A stretch of 64,000 nt of DNA from Paraburkholderia agricolaris (lineage in GTDB: Bacteria > Pseudomonadota > Gammaproteobacteria > Burkholderiales > Burkholderiaceae), in NCBI RefSeq assembly GCF_009455635.1, contig NZ_QPER01000001.1, positions 1,426,001 to 1,490,000 of the forward strand, given 5' to 3'. The notes under the pieces were generated by a model, which saw only the letters and a program-made list of their open reading frames with translations, ran no database searches and had not been told where the DNA came from. Within the stretch, counting starts at the first letter, position 1, and every line of letters begins with the position of its first letter. Shown here piece by piece: positions 17,554 to 23,803 of this stretch. The position numbers and the translations under genes are program-made.

Positions 17554-17576
17554 ACCGCCTTCGGGCGGTTTTTTTA
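17554..17576 (+). terminator. Intrinsic terminator with UUCG tetraloop, second of a tandem pair
   Basis: ACCGCC (17554-17559), loop TTCG, GGCGGT (17564-17569), then a run of eight T. A textbook terminator directly before the lysis block. Confidence 0.9.
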
Positions 17577-17605
17577 TGCCCATTCGCGGCACAGAAGGAG
17601 ACCGC

Positions 17606-17950
17606 ATGTCGGTAGCACAACAACCTCCCGATTCTCGCCGTAGCTGGTTCGACGGAACGATCAACATTCCGACGGTCCTCTCGGTCATTGGCGGCGCTAT
17701 TGGCGCCACCGTGTTTTGCATCGGTCTCTACAACAACGTTTCGCAGCGCGTCCTACTCCTCGAGGAGCACGACCGACAGCAGGAGGTTCACTTCCAGGCT
17801 GTCGAGCGGGATCAGGCCGCGCTGCGGAGCGACGTGAAGGAGCAGCTCAAGGGCATCAGCTCAGACGTGAAAGACACGAACCAGAAGCTTGACCAGCTTC
17901 TCTACAACCGGGCAGGCGTGCGGCCAGATACAAGGGGATGGACTCGATGA
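17606..17950 (+). CDS. Lysis-block membrane protein with coiled coil (possible antiholin-type)
   Basis: A 114-residue protein. I start it at ATG 17606, which follows a strong AAGGAG site, rather than at ATG 17576, which overlaps the terminator. One transmembrane segment (about residues 20-42, VLSVIGGAIGATVFCIGLY) is followed by a long heptad-like E/Q/D-rich coiled coil to residue 100. It overlaps the next gene by four bases (ATGA). Proteins of this shape commonly open the lysis cassettes of Burkholderia phages, but their role is not settled; antiholin or spanin-like support is a guess. Confidence 0.7.
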   Translation: MSVAQQPPDSRRSWFDGTINIPTVLSVIGGAIGATVFCIGLYNNVSQRVLLLEEHDRQQEVHFQAVERDQAALRSDVKEQLKGISSDVKDTNQKLDQLLYNRAGVRPDTRGWTR

Positions 17951-18213
17951 AATTCAAGATTTCGCTGGCCGATGGCTGGCAGCAGTTGCATAAGCGCGGC
18001 ACCGTCATCTTGTCGTCTGTGCTCGCGACGGTCTCGGCGTTTGGGCCGGTGATTCGCGACGCCTGGCACAACGTGCCCGACGACCTGAAGTCGATCATTC
18101 CGGCGCACGCGCAACAGGCGATCGCCTACGCGATTCTGTTCGCGTCGATCGTGGCAGTGCGCTACACGGCGATCCGGCGCGTGGCGAAGGAGGTCGACGA
18201 TGGTACTCAGTGA
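17947..18213 (+). CDS. Putative holin
   Basis: An 88-residue protein with the start chosen at ATG 17947 because it overlaps the preceding stop in ATGA and has AAGGGG nine bases upstream; ATG 17938 is an alternative. Two hydrophobic segments are visible (about residues 16-36 and 58-78), separated by a polar loop, with a basic C-terminal end (RRVAKEVDD). This two-helix layout, small size and position before endolysin and spanins fit a class II holin that permeabilises the inner membrane at lysis time. Assignment is by context rather than by a specific motif. Confidence 0.7.
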   Translation: MKFKISLADGWQQLHKRGTVILSSVLATVSAFGPVIRDAWHNVPDDLKSIIPAHAQQAIAYAILFASIVAVRYTAIRRVAKEVDDGTQ

Positions 18214-18697
18214 CGTCATTCGTTCCGCTATCGCGCCAGCACTCGCGATTCTCCCGCCGCAGATGGACACACCGCAAGCGCGCGTGATGCTTCTGTCGAT
18301 TGGCCTTCAAGAGTCGCGCTTCATATACCGCCAACAGATCGGCGGCCCGGCGCGCGGCTTCTGGCAGTGCGAACAGGGCACCGAGAAGACGCGTGGTGGT
18401 GTCTGGGGTTTCTATTTGCACCCCGCTAGCCGCTATTGGCTGTCTGTCCTTTGCGCCGCGCGCGGCGTCGCGTTCGACCCCGTTGCGATCTATGGCGCCC
18501 TGGACCGCGACGACGTGCTCGCTGCTGGCGTCGCGCGCCTTGGGCTCTTCACTGACCCCAAGGCGCTGCCCGCCGTCGGTGACGTTTCGGAATCATGGGC
18601 GCTGTATCAACGCGTCTGGCGGCCGGGCAAGCCGAAGCCAGACACATGGCCAATGCTTCATGCGCAGGCCGTTGCGTCACTTGGCGCGCTTACTTAA
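18200..18697 (+). CDS. Putative endolysin (lysozyme/transglycosylase-like)
   Basis: A 165-residue protein overlapping the holin by 14 bases. The region GLQESRFIYRQQIGGPARGFWQCE at about residues 35-58 resembles the catalytic core of lysozyme-superfamily phage endolysins, with Glu38 in QESR as the likely catalytic acid and the PARGFWQ segment as the following conserved strand. The C-terminal half has tryptophan-rich helical segments (SWALYQRVWRPGKP) as in the same fold. There is no signal peptide, so it depends on the holin. Annotation pipelines may call it hypothetical. Confidence 0.68.
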   Translation: MVLSDVIRSAIAPALAILPPQMDTPQARVMLLSIGLQESRFIYRQQIGGPARGFWQCEQGTEKTRGGVWGFYLHPASRYWLSVLCAARGVAFDPVAIYGALDRDDVLAAGVARLGLFTDPKALPAVGDVSESWALYQRVWRPGKPKPDTWPMLHAQAVASLGALT

Positions 18698-18710
18698 TGA
18701 GGGACGGGAA

Positions 18711-19076
18711 ATGATCGAGCTGCTACTCAAAGCCGGGCCGTGGATCGGCGTCGCACTCGCCGCGGTGTTCGCGGCCATCACACATTTCAATGCCAAGGCG
18801 AAGGTTGCATCCGCTAATCAGAAAGTCGCCGAGGCGCAAACAACCGCGGCGAAAGCGCAAATCCAAACCGCCGAGGTGCGTGACGCCGAGGCTCAAGCGA
18901 ACGCGGCGGCCGCCCAGCAGGGCGCCGCCGCACAGAAGGAGAGAACCGATGTTGAAAACTACGTTGCTGCTTTGCCTGCTGGGTCCGCTGCTGACCAGTT
19001 GCGCAACGAATGGAGCCGGTCAGGCGAAGACGCAGGGCGGGGAGCCGCTGGTTCAGGTCAAGACCCGGTTCATTGA
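18711..19076 (+). CDS. Rz-like inner-membrane spanin (i-spanin)
   Basis: A 121-residue protein starting MIELLLKAGPW at ATG 18711, with GGGA just upstream. A single N-terminal transmembrane helix (about residues 5-23) is followed by a long A/K/E/Q-rich periplasmic coiled coil to residue 80, the standard i-spanin layout. The 3' third overlaps, in another frame, with the Rz1-like lipoprotein gene, a hallmark of Rz/Rz1 pairs. It would span the periplasm and fuse inner and outer membranes in the last step of lysis. Confidence 0.85.
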   Translation: MIELLLKAGPWIGVALAAVFAAITHFNAKAKVASANQKVAEAQTTAAKAQIQTAEVRDAEAQANAAAAQQGAAAQKERTDVENYVAALPAGSAADQLRNEWSRSGEDAGRGAAGSGQDPVH

Positions 19077-19209
19077 TACGGCGTGCGACTGGACAAAGCC
19101 GATCTATGTGAGCAAGGGTGACGTTCTCACCGACGAAACTGCCAGGGCAATTCTGGCGCACGACTTGGCCGGTGCGAAGCAGTGCGGCTGGAAACCGACG
19201 GGCAAGTGA
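18949..19209 (+). CDS. Rz1-like outer-membrane spanin lipoprotein (o-spanin)
   Basis: An 86-residue lipoprotein starting at ATG 18949 after an AAGGAGAG ribosome site. The signal (LLLCLLGPLLTSC) ends in a lipobox with Cys18. The mature part is short and carries two further cysteines (DTACDW, KQCGW), which could form a disulfide. The first 128 bases lie inside the Rz-like gene in a shifted frame. Compared with lambda Rz1 it is longer and less proline-rich, closer to the Burkholderia/Pseudomonas form. Confidence 0.85.
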   Translation: MLKTTLLLCLLGPLLTSCATNGAGQAKTQGGEPLVQVKTRFIDTACDWTKPIYVSKGDVLTDETARAILAHDLAGAKQCGWKPTGK

Positions 19210-19272
19210 TCGAACTGCGAAGTATCTTCCGACATTCTTAACCGTGTGGTCCCGTCATTTTTGGTACTATGC

Positions 19273-19306
19273 CTATGTCAAGGCAGGATACAATTGCTTG
19301 ACATAG
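19273..19306. promoter_or_regulatory. Perfect 10-bp inverted repeat before the HATPase/DUF4325 gene
   Basis: CTATGTCAAG (19273-19282) and its exact reverse complement CTTGACATAG (19297-19306) are separated by 14 bases that include the -10-like TACAAT (19289-19294). The start codon of the next gene is 19 bases downstream. The arrangement suggests an operator, perhaps for autoregulation by the winged-helix domain of the downstream protein. It has no following T-run, so it is not a terminator. Confidence 0.75.
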
Positions 19307-19324
19307 CATTGAGGCGAAATTGAC

Positions 19325-20383
19325 ATGAAAAATGAAGCAGCGACCGAGCTGATGATGCACTTGCAGCAGCTTGATCCCGAAATCAGCCGAATTTTATGGG
19401 CTAATTTCGATCATCGAAACCCTTCACCTCTCAGCAAGGCAATTCAAGATGCTAGGGGGATTAGCAGGCAGGCAGCCTCGCAGATACTGTCCCGCCTGGT
19501 CAGGCAGGGATTGATAACTGAGGGGGCGGGAGTACGTCCTAAGACCTATGAGCAGCAAACACTGTTTACGCATTCGGTAACGCTGCCGTTAGATGGCCTC
19601 GAAGAGCATGTCGTATGGAGCGAACATTTTCGGCCCGCCTTTTCGCAATACATGGGAGAGGCGGCGTTGAGCATATGGGAATACGGGTTCACTGAGATAC
19701 TCAATAATGCTCGTGAGCACTCGCAGGGAACGGAGGTGAAGATAAGCTCAAACATCCGCGCCGGCTGCACATCAGTTTGGATGGATGACAATGGCGAGGG
19801 AATCTTCAAGCGCATCTCGAGAATCTGTAAACTCCCTGACGAGCGTCAAGCGATCTTGGAGCTTGCCAAGGGGAAATTGACAACTGACCCGGAGAATCAT
19901 TCTGGCGAAGGAGTATTTTTTTCCGCAAGGGCATTCGACATGTTTCAAATTACCTCGGGCGGATTGCTTTTCGATCACCAAGATGGCGAAGAGGATTTCC
20001 TCTTCGAACGAGACAAAGAGAAGGCTGGCACGCTGGTGTGGATGGCGCACGGAAACCATACTCAGCGCACTCTCAAAGAGGTCTTTGACGAATACTCGAT
20101 GCCGGACGAATACACATTCAGCAAAACTGTTGTTCCGGTGAAGCTAGCGCGTTTTGGCCAAGAGGGTTTGGTGTCTAGATCGCAGGCTCAGCGTCTTCTG
20201 GCTAGAGTTGATCGGTTCAAAATTGTACTTTTCGACTTTTCGGACGTTGAGACGGTCGGGCAGGCGTTCGCGGACGAGATATTCCGCGTGTACGCCAAAG
20301 GACATCCAGAGGTCGAGTTGCAGCCGATCCACGCAACCCCGCAGATTCAACAGATGATCACGCGAGCGACCGCCATGACGTAG
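19325..20383 (+). CDS. Winged-helix / HATPase / DUF4325 fusion protein
   Basis: A 352-residue three-part protein. Residues 1-75 form a winged-helix-like domain (SKAIQDARGISRQAASQILSRLV). Residues about 100-250 form a GHKL ATPase: N box EILNNAREHS with Asn127/128, G1 box DDNGEGI at 154-160, and G2-like GEGVFFSARAFD at 194-205. Residues about 270-352 match the DUF4325 STAS-like domain (RFGQEGLVSRSQAQRLL, then FDFSDVETVGQAFADEIF). This packs the parts of a kinase/anti-anti-sigma switch into one DNA-binding chain. A perfect inverted repeat lies just upstream. It lies after lysis and before the prophage end, a cargo position. Base composition is lower in GC than the structural genes. Regulator or defence gene; the function is not established. 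Confidence 0.85.
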   Translation: MKNEAATELMMHLQQLDPEISRILWANFDHRNPSPLSKAIQDARGISRQAASQILSRLVRQGLITEGAGVRPKTYEQQTLFTHSVTLPLDGLEEHVVWSEHFRPAFSQYMGEAALSIWEYGFTEILNNAREHSQGTEVKISSNIRAGCTSVWMDDNGEGIFKRISRICKLPDERQAILELAKGKLTTDPENHSGEGVFFSARAFDMFQITSGGLLFDHQDGEEDFLFERDKEKAGTLVWMAHGNHTQRTLKEVFDEYSMPDEYTFSKTVVPVKLARFGQEGLVSRSQAQRLLARVDRFKIVLFDFSDVETVGQAFADEIFRVYAKGHPEVELQPIHATPQIQQMITRATAMT

Positions 20384-20445
20384 TTTCAACATCATGCTTG
20401 CCGAAACATTGCAGATCAAAGCCGCACGACGGAATGCAGATGCCG

Positions 20446-20835
20446 CTAGCGACGTTTCCGGTGCGCCATCGCAGCCTGCCACGCGGCGCGGTCGACGGGA
20501 TCGTCCGGATCGTAATCGAATCCCTCCGCACCGCCGGTCAATACTGGCGGCGTGCCAAATTTCCCTTTTCCTCCGATCGGGCCAATACGAAACATCTCCG
20601 CTTCGGCAACCGAGCATGCGTTTAGCAGTGGTGCAGCTTCGCCGGTGAGCCGCCCAAACTCAGCGCGGCGCGCGGCGCGCGCAGTTTGAGTGAGCAGCGT
20701 ATTCAGGCAGGCCAAGGTTTGGCGGCCATGTTGAACCTCAAGGATCAATCGCCAGATAACTTCGTTTTCCCTATGCAGCCGATACCACTGGCGCAGCTCG
20801 TCGAGGGTTGGTGGGGTGAAGGGAGGGAGTGTCAC
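20446..20835 (-). CDS. Hypothetical prophage protein, minus strand
   Basis: A 129-residue protein on the minus strand, read from a GTG at 20835 (V-TLPPFTPPTLDEL); no clearly better start is visible. The sequence has the composition of a real protein: a proline-rich start, a helical middle with W/R/E heptads (QWYRLHRENEVIWRLILEVQ), and an acidic C-terminal segment (GFDYDPDDPVDRAAW). It lies 37 bases downstream of the NinX-like gene on the same strand, so the two probably form an operon. Convergent with the HATPase gene. I do not recognise a family. Confidence 0.68.
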   Translation of the reverse strand: MTLPPFTPPTLDELRQWYRLHRENEVIWRLILEVQHGRQTLACLNTLLTQTARAARRAEFGRLTGEAAPLLNACSVAEAEMFRIGPIGGKGKFGTPPVLTGGAEGFDYDPDDPVDRAAWQAAMAHRKRR

Positions 20836-20872
20836 AAGCGTGCGGACTCAATTTTATCGGCGCCGGATTGGG

Positions 20873-21202
20873 CTACGCCACTTCGGGGCCGAACCTCTTG
20901 TAAACATAGCAGCGCATGGCAGCCTCAGAAGCCGTGTCTCCCAGGCAATAACCATCCTCCGAAGGTGGCAGAAAACGCCCGTCTGATTCTCCGATACAGG
21001 CAATCGCCAGATTGCCAAGCTCGGAGTCACAGATTGATCCAACATATATGCGCTCGCGGTCGATGATCGGCTGGGCGAGCGCCAGGTCCGAAGAGAATTT
21101 CAGGACCGGTTCGCATTGGGTTGGCATTTTCAAATCCGGAATGCCCTCGGCGCGGCCAACCCAGTAGTCCAGCCAAGGCCCCTTCAAGTCGGATACGTAC
21201 AT
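20873..21202 (-). CDS. NinX-like phage protein (DUF2591 family)
   Basis: A 109-residue protein starting MYVSDLKGPWLDYWVGRAEG. ATG 21202 is chosen because AAAGGAGG lies 5-8 bases upstream of it; a GTG 15 bases earlier is less likely. The WVGRAEG start, the SSDLALAQPIIDRERI motif, and the GDTASEAAMRCYVYKRFG ending match the P22 NinX/DUF2591 family of small phage proteins of unknown role. A LexA-type box lies 31 bases before the start, between this gene and the divergent SRAP gene. Confidence 0.8.
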   Translation of the reverse strand: MYVSDLKGPWLDYWVGRAEGIPDLKMPTQCEPVLKFSSDLALAQPIIDRERIYVGSICDSELGNLAIACIGESDGRFLPPSEDGYCLGDTASEAAMRCYVYKRFGPEVA

Positions 21203-21232
21203 CGCCCCTCCTTTCACGTAAGGTCGTCAAAA

Positions 21233-21252
21233 TACTGTATGGATGTACAGTA
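21233..21252. promoter_or_regulatory. LexA (SOS) box between the NinX-like and SRAP genes
   Basis: TACTGTA (21233-21239) and TACAGTA (21246-21252) form a 7-bp dyad with 6 bases between, and CTG-N10-CAG (21235-21250) fits the beta/gammaproteobacterial LexA consensus exactly. It lies in the divergent intergenic region, and a leftward -10-like TATACT sits next to it. It could repress one or both directions. Confidence 0.85.
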
Positions 21253-21315
21253 GTATATCCAGGATTTTGACGTTTGCATCTGGCACTATCATTGGAAGGT
21301 TCGAGGGAGGTGTCT

Positions 21316-22236
21316 ATGTGCTATTCGGCCCAGATTGAAGCGGACTACAAGAAGTACGTGAAGATGTTCGGTGCCGCCATGAGCCTCCGGGAGTTCGCGG
21401 AGTTGTACTGGGAGCATGGCGGGCGAGAGCTGAAACTCCCGCTGGCCATGGAGGCGGCGTTTTCGAAGGCCCAGACGGACGACGAGCGGAACATTCAGGC
21501 GCTGATTGCCGAAACCAAGGCGCTGCGCGCGACAAAGCTCGAACAGGAACTTTTTAAGCAGTGAACGCGGCTCACCGATGCTGAGCGCGTACTTGAAACG
21601 AAGACGACGAAAGCGGCCACTGAGAGCAAGCGGATCGCAACCGACAAGATCGATGCGGCGGTGCGCCGCCTCGCCGATCTGAACCGTACGAACATGAACG
21701 ATTCCGACTCCCGGATCTATCCTGGCTGGTATGCGCCGGTGATGATCGTTCAGGACGGCCAGCGCGTCGTTGTTCCTATGCGCTATCGCTGCCGGTTACC
21801 GGGCTGGACTGAGACGATGGAGAGGGAGAAGCCGGGCACCTATAACGCTCGACGAAACAATCTGCGACGGGTCTGGGGAAAGCTGTTCGGTCACAACCAC
21901 GGCATCATGGTCGTCAATCGCTTCTACGAGAATGTCGATCGCGACGGAACCAACGTCGTATTGCGGTTCGATCCGACGCCGGCGCAACAGATGCTGGTCG
22001 CCTGCCTGTGGTCTCGCACGCCGATACCTGGTGAGCCCGATCTATGGTCCTTTGCCGCAATCACAGACGACCCGCCGCCCGAGGTGGCTGCGGCCGGCCA
22101 CGACCGCTGCATAGTGCCGATCAAGCCAGAGAACGTCGACGTGTGGCTCAACCCGGATCCGTCGAACCTTGCGGTGTTGTACGCGATTCTTGATGACCGC
22201 GAACGGCCTTACTACGACCATCGGATCGCAGCCTGA
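21316..22236 (+). pseudogene. SRAP (HMCES/YedK-like) protein gene with an in-frame TGA
   Basis: SOS response-associated peptidase-family gene. SRAP proteins crosslink to abasic sites in single-stranded DNA through Cys2. ATG 21316 has GGGAGG upstream and encodes MCYSAQIEADYKKY with Cys2 exposed. One TGA at 21562-21564 (codon 83) interrupts an otherwise open frame of 306 residues. Downstream, the catalytic elements are intact: Asn177 in YNARRNN, Glu205 in NRFYEN, and His262 in GHDRCIV. The stop falls in a charged coiled-coil insert absent from short SRAPs. Either a recent nonsense mutation, a sequencing error, or readthrough. The downstream half alone lacks Cys2 and could not work. Confidence 0.88.
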
Positions 22237-22686
22237 TTTGACTGCGGCCGATGCATTCGCCAGATGGAGAACGGATTGAAGGCGATCGGTTCGCTTCTGG
22301 ACCATGAAAACGTGATTTATGAGATTGACCGTACTAAGTTCGCATCGACAATGTGCACAAGATGGGCAAACAGTGCGAACTCGCACGCAACTTTTCCGCG
22401 GGCGCCTGACGTTCCGTCTAACGGGATCGGAGCTCGCAAAGGCTTAGCCAGCAAGCCGCGCAACGCTGGAGAGTGTCAAGAGCGGAAGTCATTTTTTCAA
22501 ATGATGTTTGTAGGAAGGGCGGCACGGCGCGATTTTCTCGACGCAGCCCGTGAAATAAAATTTAAAAGGGTTTAGGATTGTTTCTGAGGGCAGCATAGTT
22601 TGTGCCTTCGAAAAAAAGCGGCACACCTTGGGTCTCGCGAACTTTCAGGTGTACCGCTCGACTACAACCTATTAGGAGTGCTTGTA

Positions 22687-22770
22687 ATGCCAAACTTCTA
22701 CATCATCATGTCGTGGCTATACGCAATGATGGCCGTTATGTATGCCTTCAGTGCGCTAAACCCTCACTGA
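22687..22770 (+). CDS. Possible 27-residue membrane peptide
   Basis: ATG 22687 follows a good AGGAG site (22674-22678, eight-base spacing) and encodes MPNFYIIMSWLYAMMAVMY and a short polar end. Nearly all residues are hydrophobic, giving a single possible transmembrane helix. It is the only convincing coding signal between the SRAP gene and the prophage end. Small size makes chance hard to exclude. Confidence 0.4.
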   Translation: MPNFYIIMSWLYAMMAVMYAFSALNPH

Positions 22771-23238
22771 TCCATTCCGTGGAACTGGCGGCCTACTGCT
22801 CGGGCACAACTTCAATTTAACACCGGGCAGAGGCTTGTCAATAAGAATCGCTCCTGCGTGTCGTGTCGTGTTGGATTAACGTGCCTGCCGCTGGTGTAGA
22901 TGAACCGATGTCTACGGTTGAACATTGACGCGTGATTGATCCTCAGCCTTCCAATCTGGCTGCGCAGTACGTCGTTCTTGACGGTCGGGAGCAGCGGGAT
23001 TGTCGTTCCTTCTGTTCAGCGTTCCCATCGGAATCATTGTCTTCGCCCCCCCTTGCTTTGAGAACCTAAAGGAGCAAGGACATCAATTCACCCGCGTTCA
23101 CAGGGACGAGATGGGTGTGGGTTTTTCTGCCCCAAACCTGCCTAACACTGTTCGCATGCACAGTATAGTGATACCTCGCGAAGCCTTATAGCGCCGTGCA
23201 AACCACGTCAGTAGCCTGTGCTTCCATACAGTGAGTAA
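22771..23238. other. Prophage right-end region without recognisable genes
   Basis: About 470 bases of moderately AT-rich sequence. Short frames exist on both strands, but none has a convincing ribosome site or protein-like composition. No repeats or RNA genes were recognised. It lies just inside the inferred attR and may be degraded phage or attachment-flanking DNA. Confidence 0.55.
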
Positions 23239-23294
23239 GGACTTAAAATCCGCCGCTTCACGGCTTGCCGGTTCGAGTCCGGTCCCCGGCACCA
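23239..23294 (+). other. 3' fragment of tRNA-Leu(UAA): inferred attR of the prophage
   Basis: The sequence runs from the 5' edge of the anticodon loop (CTTAAAA, anticodon TAA) through the variable arm, T arm (GCCGG TTCGAGT CCGGT), 3' acceptor strand CCCCGGC, discriminator A and encoded CCA at 23294. The D arm and 5' acceptor strand are missing, and the 5' half of the anticodon stem no longer pairs beyond GGA. This is the structure left when a phage integrates into the 3' half of a tRNA gene. The matching intact tRNA should be at the other prophage end. Confidence 0.85.
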
Positions 23295-23670
23295 GGTAAA
23301 TCGCCTGGTAAAGATCCATCGCCATCTCCGCAGCAGGCGCCTTCACGCAAGCATAGTGCGTTCGAGTCGCTACCAGCTTTCCACCACCAGAAAACGAACC
23401 TCGACAGTGCTCGCCAACGCCATCGGCGGCGTTGACCCGCGGCCGCCGCAGTACTGACCATACGCGACCTGTTGAGATCGGTCCGGGTATCCGGCGTTTC
23501 CCGCTGACTTCTCCCTATCTGCGCCCTCCCTGATCCGTCTTCCTCTCCCGCAAGCCCCATGCGGCGCGACCTCCTTCCCGGCGCCGCACCTATCAGCAAG
23601 CGCCGCCGCCCTCCCTGCAAGTCAACCCCCACAAGCCTTCTGGCCCCCAACGGCCACCTATCCGTAGAGA
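23295..23670. other. Non-coding stretch between attR and the catabolic cluster
   Basis: GC- and C-rich sequence with stop codons in most frames. Long minus-strand frames here are antisense artefacts of the tRNA fragment and of biased composition. A second short T-arm-like GTTCGAGTC at about 23361 is followed by CCACCACCA-like sequence, possibly an older tRNA remnant; this is weak. The promoter of the next operon begins at 23689. Confidence 0.5.
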
Positions 23671-23688
23671 CCCCTAGCCGGGAAAAGC

Positions 23689-23728
23689 TTGACACCTAAA
23701 TTATGTGCAAATAATCTGAATTCAGAAT
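23689..23728 (+). promoter_or_regulatory. Promoter with GntR-type operator over the -10 box
   Basis: TTGACA (23689-23694), 17 bases, TAATCT (23712-23717). The perfect 12-bp palindrome TCTGAATTCAGA (23715-23726) overlaps the -10. The 18 bases 23711-23728 are identical to 34101-34118, before the gntR gene of this cluster, where the same -35/-10 geometry exists. Repressor occlusion of RNA polymerase is the simplest reading. Confidence 0.85.
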
Positions 23729-23803
23729 GTTGAATTTAGTTCGAAGCCCCGGGTTGGCGATCCCTCGTGGAGGATTGCCTCATCAAACAGGAAGGAACTA
23801 GCC

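Larger units (their letters stand above)
1..23294. mobile_element. Lambda/HK97-like siphovirus prophage, right-hand part
   Basis: Contiguous phage structural, tail, lysis and cargo genes in the order of lambdoid siphophages, nearly all on the plus strand. The left end (integrase, terminase, repressor) lies outside the window, since the first gene is already the portal protein. The right end is set by a 56-base 3' fragment of tRNA-Leu(UAA) at 23239-23294, after which the genes are ordinary metabolic ones. Several genes look damaged (tape measure, SRAP), so the prophage may be defective unless these are sequencing errors. Confidence 0.93.

Noticed and set aside
19273..19306. The inverted repeat as a terminator for the spanin genes
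   Set aside because: No T-run follows, and the arms are close to the next start codon; an operator fits better.
22264..22575. 103-residue plus-strand frame after the SRAP gene
   Set aside because: No ribosome site, mixed composition without protein-like segments, and no recognisable motif; too weak to annotate.
23098..23346. Minus-strand frame with a VPGTGLEPASREAADFKS-like sequence
   Set aside because: This is the well-known artefact of translating the antisense strand of tRNA 3' sequence; it covers the tRNA-Leu fragment.
23355..23400. Second T-arm-like sequence followed by CCACCACCA
   Set aside because: Only a short GTTCGAGTC match; no anticodon arm or acceptor pairing could be drawn, so it is not called a tRNA.
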